Source of the DNA: Streptomyces griseus subsp. griseus
Lineage (GTDB): Bacteria; Actinomycetota; Actinomycetes; Streptomycetales; Streptomycetaceae
Direction of reading: 5' to 3'
Assembly (NCBI RefSeq): GCF_003610995.1
Contig: NZ_CP032543.1
Coordinates: 6,200,001-6,264,000 of the forward strand
DNA: 64,000 nucleotides
The position numbers and the translations under genes are program-made. Shown here one piece after another: positions 46,054 to 53,541 of this stretch (position 1 is its first letter; the number at the start of each line of letters is the position of its first letter). Under the pieces are notes generated by a model, which was given only the letters and a program-made list of their open reading frames with translations, ran no database searches and was not told the origin of the DNA.

Positions 46054-46746
46054 TCAGGCGTCCTGCTCCTCCAGCGCCGCCGCGTCGTGCTCCTCGCCGT
46101 ACCACTTCTCCGCCCAGCGGGAGAAGGCGATGATCACGATGTCGCGGTGGCCGGGGCCGCCGTCGGCCGAGAGGACGTCGGTGACGTCATGGGCGAGCCC
46201 CCGGTCGTCCAGCAGCACCGCCTGGCCGGCGTCGAGGGTCCCCGACCAGAACGGCGCGTCCGCCTCCGGCTTCCAGAGCCGGGTGGTGCCGCCCGCCACG
46301 TTCACCTTGTTCAGGATGGCGATCATGACGAACTCGTGCCCGTCGTGGTGCACGCCTTCCGGGGTGAGTGGGCCGGGCCTGCCACCCTCGGCGCGGGTCC
46401 GGTTCTGGTGGACGTTGATCTGCCACGGCTCGGACCGGTCCAGGCCCAGTTCGCGGATGCCCTCGGAGATCAGCGGGGTGAAGTCCACCTCGATCGGCTC
46501 GTAGACGCGGCGGATCCCGCCCCCGACCGGGTTGAACTTCTTGTACGTGGTGTAGTCCCGGTGCGGCAGCCGCTTGAACGACCAGTTCTCGTCCTCGGCG
46601 GGCGTGAGTTTGTACTGCGAGAACCGCTTGAACCGGGTCCCGTTGCCCATGTAGTCGTCGACCGGGCACCGGTCGTAGCTGGGCAGGATGTCGGGCGCGA
46701 CCTCGGGCAGGTCGATGACGGTGAATCCTTCGGCGCCGAGCGGCAT
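46054..46746 (-). CDS. Fe(II)/2-oxoglutarate dioxygenase, PF10014 (L-isoleucine dioxygenase-like) family
   Basis: A 230-residue oxygenase. The iron motif H-x-D is in GVHHDGHEFVMIAIL, the distal His in LDDRGLAHDVTDV, and the 2-oxoglutarate Arg in GHRDIVIIAF. This spacing is that of the PF10014 family, whose known members hydroxylate free amino acids such as isoleucine and related aliphatic substrates. The start MPLGAEGFTVIDLPE is typical. It lies between the diiron oxidase (34 bp) and the DapF-like gene (66 bp) in one operon, so it probably modifies a building block before the NRPS. Confidence 0.87.
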   Translation of the reverse strand: MPLGAEGFTVIDLPEVAPDILPSYDRCPVDDYMGNGTRFKRFSQYKLTPAEDENWSFKRLPHRDYTTYKKFNPVGGGIRRVYEPIEVDFTPLISEGIRELGLDRSEPWQINVHQNRTRAEGGRPGPLTPEGVHHDGHEFVMIAILNKVNVAGGTTRLWKPEADAPFWSGTLDAGQAVLLDDRGLAHDVTDVLSADGGPGHRDIVIIAFSRWAEKWYGEEHDAAALEEQDA

Positions 46747-46780
46747 GTGCTCTCCCCTCCTGGTGGGTGGTGGCGGAATG

Positions 46781-47827
46781 TCAGGCGGTGACCGACGGCA
46801 TGCGCTCGTCCAGGTACGTCGCCGAGGAGTTGAGGCGCCACAGGATGCCGCGGGCGATGGCCCGGCGCATCCGGGGGGACTCGGCGGCGGGCAGCACCAC
46901 GTTGTGGAACCAGCCCTGGGCGTGCTGGGAGTCGATGGTGATGTGCAGCCGGTGGTAGACGATGCCGACGTCGGGCAGGCCGAGCCGCTCCCAGGCGTGC
47001 ACGACCTGGACGAACCGGTCCGGCGCCATCCACTCGGTCATCCCGAGGTAGCCGACGGCCTCCGGGTACAGGGCGCGGTAACGGCACAGCAGGACGGCCA
47101 GGTTGCCGTTGAGGAGCGAGTTGGCGGTGAGCGAGCGCTCCAGCTCCTCCTCCGGGATCTCGAAGACCTCGAAGATCTTGTTGAAGAGGGTGGTGTGGAC
47201 CTGGGCGTGGTCCCCGTTGCCCATCTCGTCCCAGAAGTTGGAGGCGATCTCCATCTTCGCCGCACCGGCCGTGCCGACCTGCATCATCGCCAGCAGATCG
47301 TCGAAGCGGCCGTCGACCACCGACTCCTGCATCACGTAGTTGCGCAGGTCGGACTCGTCGGCCTGGTTGCGGATGAACTCGTGGTAGTAGGGGTGCTTGT
47401 ACACCCGGTGCTCACGCGCGGTCTTCTTGAGCCAGGAGAGGTAGGCCCGCGGCTCGGTGGGCGCCTCCTCCAGCAGCCCCGGCTCGATCAGCCGGTCCTG
47501 CGCCTCGGCGGTCGCGGCCTCCAGCTGCCGGCCGATCTCGTGGACGACGACCGAGCCCTCGGCGGTCTCCTGGTCGGTCAGCTTGGTGTGCAGCCGGTAG
47601 ACCCGGTCGAGAAGGAACTGCTGTGCGTACAGAGCCTGTTGGTCGTCGGCGGCCGCGGCCTTGTTGATCTCGGCCACCCGGCCGAGCAGGGCGGTGCGCG
47701 CTTCGCCCGCGAACTGCGAGTCGACCTTGTCGGCCGCGGTCGCGAGGATCGCGGTGACCTCGTCGACGGTGGCCAGATAGCCGGTGGCGGGCTCGGTCCC
47801 GGCCCGGGAGGTGCCAACTTCGAGCAT
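46781..47827 (-). CDS. Heme-oxygenase-like diiron oxidase (HDO/CADD-BesC type)
   Basis: A 348-residue protein, first gene of the NRPS operon. After a helical N-terminal region of about 130 residues comes the HDO core: HPYYHEFIRN, LRNYVMQESVVDGRFDDLL, KMEIASNFWDEMGNGDHAQVHTTLF, HITIDSQHAQGWFHNVVLP. Likely metal ligands are Glu168, Glu193, Asp200 or Glu201, His207/His211 and His302. Known members cleave or oxidise amino acids and amines: BesC (lysine to allylglycine type), PolF (isoleucine), BelK/HrmI (lysine to nitronorleucine), SznF. The start ATG 47827 has AAGGGG upstream. It is expected to make an unusual side chain for the peptide. Confidence 0.87.
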   Translation of the reverse strand: MLEVGTSRAGTEPATGYLATVDEVTAILATAADKVDSQFAGEARTALLGRVAEINKAAAADDQQALYAQQFLLDRVYRLHTKLTDQETAEGSVVVHEIGRQLEAATAEAQDRLIEPGLLEEAPTEPRAYLSWLKKTAREHRVYKHPYYHEFIRNQADESDLRNYVMQESVVDGRFDDLLAMMQVGTAGAAKMEIASNFWDEMGNGDHAQVHTTLFNKIFEVFEIPEEELERSLTANSLLNGNLAVLLCRYRALYPEAVGYLGMTEWMAPDRFVQVVHAWERLGLPDVGIVYHRLHITIDSQHAQGWFHNVVLPAAESPRMRRAIARGILWRLNSSATYLDERMPSVTA

Positions 47828-48301
47828 CTGCTTCCCCTTGTATTCACCTGATGACTGTGACGTGCCGTACGTGCCGTGCGGGTAGCCGTCTGTCGCGCTG
47901 AGGGGGGAGGGAGGAGGAAGGGGGTCGCACCGCACACGGCTTTCGAGGTGCCGGGCAGGGTGTGTGCCAGAACGGCAGACGCGGTCAATGCGCCGCCCAT
48001 ACTGCACGCAGGTCTCTGGGCAGACTCTGTACGCGGTCTATACGGATTCGAGCCATCGGGCGGGGCGCGGGGGGAGGCGTCCGGCACCCCGGTCAAGGCA
48101 CGGCAAAGAGGGCGCGCAGTACGGGACCGTATCCGTACTCCGCGCCCTCGTTCAGGGGTGATGCAGTTGTGGTGCTCGCTCTGACAGGGACCGCGGCGGC
48201 GGCGATCGGAGCCGGGTGAGGGCGTCTCCTTCAGGTCAGAAGACGGTCCCCGGATCCTTCACCACCGCACTGGCATCGCACAGCCGCCGCGGCCTCGTCG
48301 T
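47828..48301. promoter_or_regulatory. Upstream region of NRPS operon
   Basis: About 470 bp between the first operon gene and the katA terminator hold no credible gene. A long interrupted inverted repeat occupies 48108-48149: 8 bp, one C-C mismatch, then AGTACGG/CCGTACT around an 8-nt loop. On the minus strand GACCGCGT occurs twice (48038-48031 and 47986-47979, 52 bp apart), and the second copy follows TT to give TTGACC, a possible -35. I cannot place a firm SARP heptamer repeat or -10. The operon promoter is presumably here. Confidence 0.45.
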
Positions 48302-48351
48302 CCTGCCCGCGCCGCGCGGCACCCCTCATCCGGGTGCGCGGTGCGGGCAGG
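48302..48351 (-). terminator. Terminator of katA
   Basis: A 16-bp stem (48302-48317 with 48336-48351, one G-T pair) and 18-nt loop lie 15 bp past the minus-strand katA stop. It shields the NRPS operon from catalase transcription. Confidence 0.75.
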
Positions 48352-48366
48352 GTCTGTGGGGGAGGC

Positions 48367-49824
48367 TCAGTCCTCGCGCAGGGCGCGGACGGCCTCCTCG
48401 ACGCGCTTGCCGTAGTCGGCGTCGGCGGCGTGGAAGTGGGCGAGGTTCTTCTCGATCACATCGTCGCGGGTGACCTGCGAGAGGCCTCCGGCGATGTTGG
48501 CGACCAGACGGCCCTTCTCCTCCTCCGACATCAGCCGGAAGAGCTCGCCCGCCTGGAAGAAGTCGTCGTCCTTGGCGTGGGCGGCGGTCTCGTAGGTGCC
48601 CGTCCAGCCGTGGATCGCCAGCGGGGAGCTGAGGGCCGCACCGGTCTGCGCCGGGCCGGCGTACGAGTTGGGCTCGTAGTTCTTGTCGTGGCGCGAGCCG
48701 TAGCGGGTGGCGTGCAGCCCGTCGCGGCCGTAGTTGTCGGCCTCGGCCGCCTTGGGGGCGTTGACCGGCAGCTGGGTGTGGTTGACGCCCAGGCGGTAGC
48801 GGTGCGCGTCGGCGTAGGCGAACAGCCGGCCCTGGAGCATCTTGTCCGGGGACGGGCCGATGCCGGGCACGAAGTTGTTCGGCGAGAACGCGGCCTGCTC
48901 CACCTCGGCGAAGACGTTGTCCGGGTTCCGGTCCAGGACCAGGCGGCCGACCCGCTGGAGCGGGTAGTCGCTGTGCGGCCACACCTTGGTGAGGTCGAAC
49001 GGGTTGAACCGGTAGTCGGCGGCGTCGGCGGCCGGCATCACCTGGACATGCAGCGTCCAGGACGGGTTGATGCCCCGCTCGATGGCCTGGAGGAGGTCGG
49101 TCTGGTGCGAGTTGGCGTCCTTGCCGACCTGCTCGGCGGCCTGCTCGGCGGAGAGGGAGCGCACCCCCTGGTTGGTCTTGAAGTGGTACTTGACGAAGAA
49201 GGCCTCGCCTTCGGCGTTCGTCCACTGGTAGGTGTGCGAGCCGTAGCCGTTCATATGGCGGTACGAGGCGGGGATGCCACGGTCGCCCATCAGCCAGGTG
49301 ACCTGGTGTGTCGCCTCGGGGGCGTGCGCCCAGAAGTCCCAGACGTTGTCCGGCTCCTGCTTGCCGGTGAACGGGTCGCGCTTCTGCGAGTGGATGAAGT
49401 CGGGGAACTTGATCGGGTCCTTGATGAAGAACACCGGGGTGTTGTTGCCGACCAGGTCGTAATTGCCCTCGTTCGTGTAGAACTTCAGGGCGAAGCCGCG
49501 CGGGTCGCGGACCGCGTCCGCGCCGCCGAGCGAGTCGGCGACGGTGGAGAAGCGGATGAACGTCTCCGTGCGCTTGCCCACCTGGGAGAGGAAGTCGGCG
49601 CGGGTGAAGCCGGTGACGTCGTCGGTCACCTCGAAGTAGCCGTACGCGCCGGAGCCGCGGGCGTGGACCACGCGCTCCGGGATGCGCTCACGGTTGAAGC
49701 GGGCGAGCTTCTCCAGGAGGTGCTGGTCCTGGAGGAGGATCGGTCCACCGACACCGGCGGTGGCGGAGTTCTGGTTGTCGGCGACCGGGGCGCCTGACTC
49801 GGTCGTGAGCACACGCTTAGCCAT
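48367..49824 (-). CDS. katA: Monofunctional heme catalase
   Basis: A 485-residue small-subunit catalase. The distal His is in [15 protein letters not shown], the proximal heme-ligating Tyr in [15 protein letters not shown], and [25 protein letters not shown] and NGYGSHTY(Q)W are typical. No C-terminal flavodoxin-like domain is present. It removes hydrogen peroxide. In this setting (next to TSR/Hyi, and sharing an operator with the uricase operon) it probably handles peroxide made by uricase. ATG 49824 lacks a strong ribosome site. It has its own promoter and terminator. In S. coelicolor a catalase has, as I recall, the same neighbours. Confidence 0.95.
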   Translation of the reverse strand: MAKRVLTTESGAPVADNQNSATAGVGGPILLQDQHLLEKLARFNRERIPERVVHARGSGAYGYFEVTDDVTGFTRADFLSQVGKRTETFIRFSTVADSLGGADAVRDPRGFALKFYTNEGNYDLVGNNTPVFFIKDPIKFPDFIHSQKRDPFTGKQEPDNVWDFWAHAPEATHQVTWLMGDRGIPASYRHMNGYGSHTYQWTNAEGEAFFVKYHFKTNQGVRSLSAEQAAEQVGKDANSHQTDLLQAIERGINPSWTLHVQVMPAADAADYRFNPFDLTKVWPHSDYPLQRVGRLVLDRNPDNVFAEVEQAAFSPNNFVPGIGPSPDKMLQGRLFAYADAHRYRLGVNHTQLPVNAPKAAEADNYGRDGLHATRYGSRHDKNYEPNSYAGPAQTGAALSSPLAIHGWTGTYETAAHAKDDDFFQAGELFRLMSEEEKGRLVANIAGGLSQVTRDDVIEKNLAHFHAADADYGKRVEEAVRALRED

Positions 49825-49866
49825 GTGGCGGGATGACCTTTCGTACGAGCTGCTGACGGCTTGAGG

Positions 49867-49907
49867 AGCGTAGGTTCGCCGCAGATAAAACGTCAACAGT
49901 TTGTTGA
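49867..49907 (-). promoter_or_regulatory. katA promoter with TCAACA-N3-TGTTGA operator
   Basis: Minus strand TTGACG (49896-49891) and TACGCT (49872-49867), spaced 18 bp. The perfect palindrome TCAACAAACTGTTGA (49907-49893) overlaps the -35. A near-identical element (one base different, in the centre) is at 61527-61541 over the -35 of the OHCU/uricase operon. Confidence 0.65.
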
Positions 49908-49923
49908 AAACGAAGTGTGTGGT

Positions 49924-49983
49924 TCCGGGCCGCGGCGGCGCCTGGGCGCGACAGGACAGGTGTCAGCGCCGCCGCGGCCCGGA
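49924..49983 (-). terminator. Terminator after tartronate semialdehyde reductase gene
   Basis: A perfect 18-bp stem (49924-49941 with 49966-49983) and 24-nt loop separate the hyi-TSR transcript from katA, which therefore needs its own promoter. Confidence 0.8.
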
Positions 49984-50013
49984 GATCAGGGGCCCCTCGC
50001 GGGGCGGGGGAGG

Positions 50014-50907
50014 TCAGACCTGGGAACCGGAGAGCCGCTCCACCGAGCGCAGCAGCGCCGAGTGGTCCAGCCCGCCGTCGCCCTGGGCGCGCAGCGAGGC
50101 GACCAGCTGGGCGACCACGCCGCCGACGGGCAGGGCCGCGCCGACGTTGCGGGCGGCGTCGGTCACGATGCCCATGTCCTTGTGGTGCAGGTCGATCCGG
50201 AAGCCGGGGGCGAAGTCCCGCTTGAGGAAGTTGTCCTTCTTGCGGGTCAGCACGGTCGACCCGGCGAGACCGCCGTTGAGGACGTCCAGCGCGGCGGCCA
50301 GGTCCACCCCGGACTTCTCCAGGAAGACCACGGCCTCGGCGCAGGCCTGGATGTTGACCGCGACGATCAGCTGGTTGGCCGCCTTCACCGTCTGGCCGGA
50401 GCCGTGCGGCCCGCAGAGCACGATGGTCTTGCCCAGCGCCTCCAGGAGCGGCTTCGCGGTGTCGAAGTCCGCCTGCTCACCGCCGACCATGATGGACAGC
50501 ACCGCCTCGATGGCCCCGGCCTCGCCGCCGGAGACCGGCGCGTCCAGGACCCGGATGCCCTTCTCGGCCGCCTTCTCGGCGAGGTCCACGGAGGTCTGCG
50601 GGGTGATGGAGGACATGTCCACCAGCAGCGCGCCGCGCTTCGCGTTCTCCAGGATGCCCTCGGGGCCGTAGGCGATGGCCTCGACCTGCGGGGATGCGGG
50701 CACCATCGTGATGACGACATCCGCGTCCTTGACCGCGTCCGCGATGGAGGACGCGCCGCTGCCGCCTGCCGCGACCAGCCGATCGATCTTGTCCTGCTCC
50801 AGGGTGTAACCGGTGACGGCGTAACCGGCCTTGACCAGGTTCTCCGACATGGGGGAGCCCATGATGCCGAGACCGATCCAGGCGACCTTGGGGAGGTTGT
50901 TGCTCAT
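50014..50907 (-). CDS. Tartronate semialdehyde reductase (2-hydroxy-3-oxopropionate reductase)
   Basis: A 297-residue beta-hydroxyacid dehydrogenase. NAD(P) is bound by VAWIGLGIMGSPMSENLVKAGY; the substrate motif is DAPVSGGEAGA (residues about 120-132); the catalytic Lys is in GSGQTVKAANQ; a C-terminal KDMGIVTDAARN follows. It reduces tartronate semialdehyde from Gcl to D-glycerate. It is 67 bp downstream of hyi in the same transcript. The family also includes hydroxyisobutyrate dehydrogenases, but the context makes the glyoxylate role very likely. Confidence 0.93.
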   Translation of the reverse strand: MSNNLPKVAWIGLGIMGSPMSENLVKAGYAVTGYTLEQDKIDRLVAAGGSGASSIADAVKDADVVITMVPASPQVEAIAYGPEGILENAKRGALLVDMSSITPQTSVDLAEKAAEKGIRVLDAPVSGGEAGAIEAVLSIMVGGEQADFDTAKPLLEALGKTIVLCGPHGSGQTVKAANQLIVAVNIQACAEAVVFLEKSGVDLAAALDVLNGGLAGSTVLTRKKDNFLKRDFAPGFRIDLHHKDMGIVTDAARNVGAALPVGGVVAQLVASLRAQGDGGLDHSALLRSVERLSGSQV

Positions 50908-50974
50908 GAGGGTGCCTTCCTGAAAAACGTGTGTACGTAAGGGGGCGGGCTCACCCCGTGGTGGACCCGGCCGG

Positions 50975-51814
50975 TCAGCCGGCCGCTCGGGCCGACGCCG
51001 GGAGCCAGTCGAAGGACTCCGCGCTCGGCCGGTCGCCCGGCTTGTACTCCAGGCCGACCCAGCCGGCGTAGCCGGCGTCCTTCAGCTCGTCGAGGAGCCG
51101 CTCCAGCGGGAGGGTGCCGGTGCCCGGCGCGCCGCGCCCCGGGTTGTCGGCGATCTGGACGTGGCCGGTCTTCGCGGCGTACGCCTTGATCACCTGGCTC
51201 AGGTTCTCGCCGTTCATCGACAGGTGGTACAGGTCCAGCAGGAACCTGGCGTTCCCGAGGCCCGTCGCCGCGTTGACCTTGTCGACGACCTCGATCGCGG
51301 CCGGTGCGCTGACCAGCGGGTAGAGCGGCGACTCCGGCTTGTTGAGGGTCTCGACGAGGAGGATCGCCCCGACGCGGTCCGCCGCACGGGCGGCCAGCAC
51401 CAGGTTCTCCAGGGCGAGCGCGTCCTGCGCCTGCGGGTCGGCGCCCTCGACGCGGTTGCCGTACAGCGCGTTGAGCGCCGTGCAGCCGACCGAGGCGGCG
51501 AAGTCGGCCGCCACCTCGATGTTGGCCCGGAAGCGGTCCGACTCCGTGCCGGGCACGGAGAGCGCGCCGCGGTCGGGGCCGGGCAGCTGTCCGGCGTAGA
51601 AGTTCAGCCCCACCAGCTGGGTGCCGGCGTCGTCGAGCGCCTTCTTGAGGGCGTCGAGTTCCGCCTGCGGCGGGGTGGGGGTCTCGATCCAGGGCCACCA
51701 CAGCTCGACCGCCGTGAAGCCCGCCGCGGCGGCTGCCGCGGGACGCTCCAGGAGCGGGAGTTCCGTGAAGAGGATCGAAAGGTTCACATCGAAGCGCTGG
51801 TCCGGGTATCCCAT
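50975..51814 (-). CDS. hyi: Hydroxypyruvate isomerase
   Basis: A 279-residue TIM-barrel isomerase of the xylose isomerase-like family. NLSILFTELPLLERPAAAAAAGFTAVELWWPW is the characteristic Hyi start; catalytic/metal acidic residues sit in LLVETLNKPESPLYPL, LLDLYHLSMNGEN, HVQIADNPGRGAPGTG and GLEYKP. It interconverts hydroxypyruvate and tartronate semialdehyde, giving the Gcl product a second exit. It is first in the operon; AAGGAG lies 14 nt before ATG 51814, rather far. Confidence 0.93.
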   Translation of the reverse strand: MGYPDQRFDVNLSILFTELPLLERPAAAAAAGFTAVELWWPWIETPTPPQAELDALKKALDDAGTQLVGLNFYAGQLPGPDRGALSVPGTESDRFRANIEVAADFAASVGCTALNALYGNRVEGADPQAQDALALENLVLAARAADRVGAILLVETLNKPESPLYPLVSAPAAIEVVDKVNAATGLGNARFLLDLYHLSMNGENLSQVIKAYAAKTGHVQIADNPGRGAPGTGTLPLERLLDELKDAGYAGWVGLEYKPGDRPSAESFDWLPASARAAG

Positions 51815-51831
51815 GAGGATGTCGGCGCTCC

Positions 51832-51896
51832 TTCCGTATTGCGGAAGTTAGTTTCTGCTTAACGGAAGATTGCCTGGAGGGTGGCGGGGCTGTCAA
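51832..51896 (-). promoter_or_regulatory. hyi-TSR promoter with two tandem operator-like 15-mers
   Basis: Minus strand TTGACA (51896-51891) is followed by a weak -10 around 51872-51867 (CAATCT, 18-bp spacer). Overlapping and downstream are TTCCGTTAAGCAGAA (51867-51853) and the palindrome TTCCGCAATACGGAA (51846-51832), with the same 21-bp phase as at gcl. Confidence 0.7.
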
Positions 51897-51969
51897 GGGG
51901 GTGCCGCGAAATTCGCCCCGGCCGGCGGCGTACGGAATCGGTGGCAGGAGATCGTCCCGGCATACGAAA

Positions 51970-52003
51970 GCGGGGCGGGGGCCGCCTTCGACCCTCGCCC
52001 CGC
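51970..52003 (-). terminator. Terminator after GH16 gene
   Basis: A 12-bp stem with one G-T pair (51970-51981 with 51992-52003) and a 10-nt loop, 27 bp after the minus-strand GH16 stop. Confidence 0.65.
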
Positions 52004-52030
52004 CCGGCTCTCACGCCGTAACTGCCGCCC

Positions 52031-53479
52031 CTAGCTGCCCGGCACCGTGTCCTCGAAGGTCTTCCCCGCACTGCGGTACGACCCGACCATCGCGTTCACC
52101 TGCGCCGGGGTGAGTACCTGGTCCTTCACATGCAGGACGTAGTCCACCTGCTGGTCGTAGGCGCGCGGCGTGGTGCTCGGCTGCCCCTCCAGGTCGATCA
52201 GCCACTGGTTGAAGTTGATCGACATCGGCCGCTCGGGCAGGAAGGCCGCCCCGTGCGTCCCGAAGTGCTGACCGTCGACGTAGTACGTGATCTGGTTGTT
52301 GTCGATGGTCACCACCAGGTCGTGCCAGCCCGCGTACGAGCGCCGGGACTCGGTGTGCGCGTTGACCGCCTCCCACGGGTCGGGCCGGTAGGTGTCCCAC
52401 GAGGTGGTGTAGAGGATGTTGGCGGGCTCGCCCCAGCCGCCGTTGGGCAGGTACTCGAAGTCGTACTCCGCGTAGTCCTTCGCCATCGGCGCCTTGAGGT
52501 CGTTGATCGTGAAGAACGTCTGCACGATCCGGTCGCCGTCCGGTCCCGAGCGCGGCGCGTCGCTGAACTTCACCCGGGACGCGTACGTCCCGTTCTTGAA
52601 CTTCATCGACTTCGTCAGGATCTCGGTGTGCTTGGTCGAGGCCCCCGTCCCGGCCGTGGAGGTCTCCAGGTTCATCACCGAATTCCCGCTCTGCGAGGCG
52701 AAGGTGACGTTCTCCGGCGCCCAGGTCGCCCCCGGCACGCCCGGACCGCCGGAGTTGGACCGCACGGACCAGCCGTTGGCGCTGATCTTCGGGTCGGTGT
52801 GCGAGCTGTAGTTGAAGTCGTCGAAGAGCCGGGCCCCGTCTCCCGGCGGGTCGGTGGGCGGGTTCGTGGGCGGGTCGGTGGGCTTGTTGCCTCCGGGCGC
52901 CTGGCCCCAGACGAGCGAGCCGTTCACCTGCGCCGTCACCTTGGACCAGTCGCCGTACGTCGTCCGCTCCGGGCCGAAGGAGTAGTCGTCGGACTGGATC
53001 AGCGAGGCCCAGGACGCCTGGTGGAAGCGGAGCTGCATGTCCCCGGTGTCCGCGCCCGGCGCCAGCGAACCCGCGCCCGGGGTGAAGCCGATCTCCAGGT
53101 AGCGGTCGGCGGTGGCCGTCGGGTTGGCGAGCGTCCCGAACGTGCCGGTGATGTTCGCGCACCCCTTCACCGCCCAGGAACAGGCGAACCGGTAGGCGGC
53201 GGAGGCCGAGTCGGCCTTGAAGTAGTACCGCACCTTGACACTGCTCAGCGGTACGGAGGTGGAGCCGGCGTTGCGCACCTTCAGCCACGGCTCGCTCTGG
53301 TCGGCGCTCGCGCCCGACGCGCTCGTGCGGTACTGGACGACGATCCCGTCCGCCGCGGCGCTGGCCGAGGACGGCAGGGCGGCCAGCCCGGTGGCGGCCA
53401 GGGCCACGGCGGCGGCCGAGGCGGCGGCGGTGCGGAGCCTGGAGCTGCTCCTGCGCGGATTGCTGCGTGATGTGTTCAC
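52031..53479 (-). CDS. Secreted CBM3-GH16 beta-glucanase-like enzyme
   Basis: A 482-residue exported enzyme. The signal peptide (about 1-42) ends PSSASAA. Residues about 45-200 are a family 3 carbohydrate-binding module (VQYRTSASGASADQSEPWLKVRN, SSVKVRYYFKAD, FTPGAGSLAPGADTGDMQLRFHQ). A PTDPP/TNPPTDPP linker leads to the GH16 domain with catalytic E-Y-D-F-E in KDYAEYDFEYLPNG (E-x-D-x-E pattern). GH16 enzymes cut beta-1,3/1,4-glucans or related polymers; CBM3 binds cellulose or chitin. The start is GTG 53479 with GAGAGGAA upstream. The exact polymer is not determined. Confidence 0.88.
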   Translation of the reverse strand: MNTSRSNPRRSSSRLRTAAASAAAVALAATGLAALPSSASAAADGIVVQYRTSASGASADQSEPWLKVRNAGSTSVPLSSVKVRYYFKADSASAAYRFACSWAVKGCANITGTFGTLANPTATADRYLEIGFTPGAGSLAPGADTGDMQLRFHQASWASLIQSDDYSFGPERTTYGDWSKVTAQVNGSLVWGQAPGGNKPTDPPTNPPTDPPGDGARLFDDFNYSSHTDPKISANGWSVRSNSGGPGVPGATWAPENVTFASQSGNSVMNLETSTAGTGASTKHTEILTKSMKFKNGTYASRVKFSDAPRSGPDGDRIVQTFFTINDLKAPMAKDYAEYDFEYLPNGGWGEPANILYTTSWDTYRPDPWEAVNAHTESRRSYAGWHDLVVTIDNNQITYYVDGQHFGTHGAAFLPERPMSINFNQWLIDLEGQPSTTPRAYDQQVDYVLHVKDQVLTPAQVNAMVGSYRSAGKTFEDTVPGS

Positions 53480-53541
53480 GGGGTGGGTTCCTCTCCGGAA
53501 CGGTGGTGGGGGAGTGGTGACGAGCGGGGTCGCGCTGTTCC

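Noticed and set aside
47876..48219. Short plus-strand frames upstream of the NRPS operon
   Set aside because: No ribosome sites, no third-position GC pattern, and they run through the inverted repeat; treated as intergenic.
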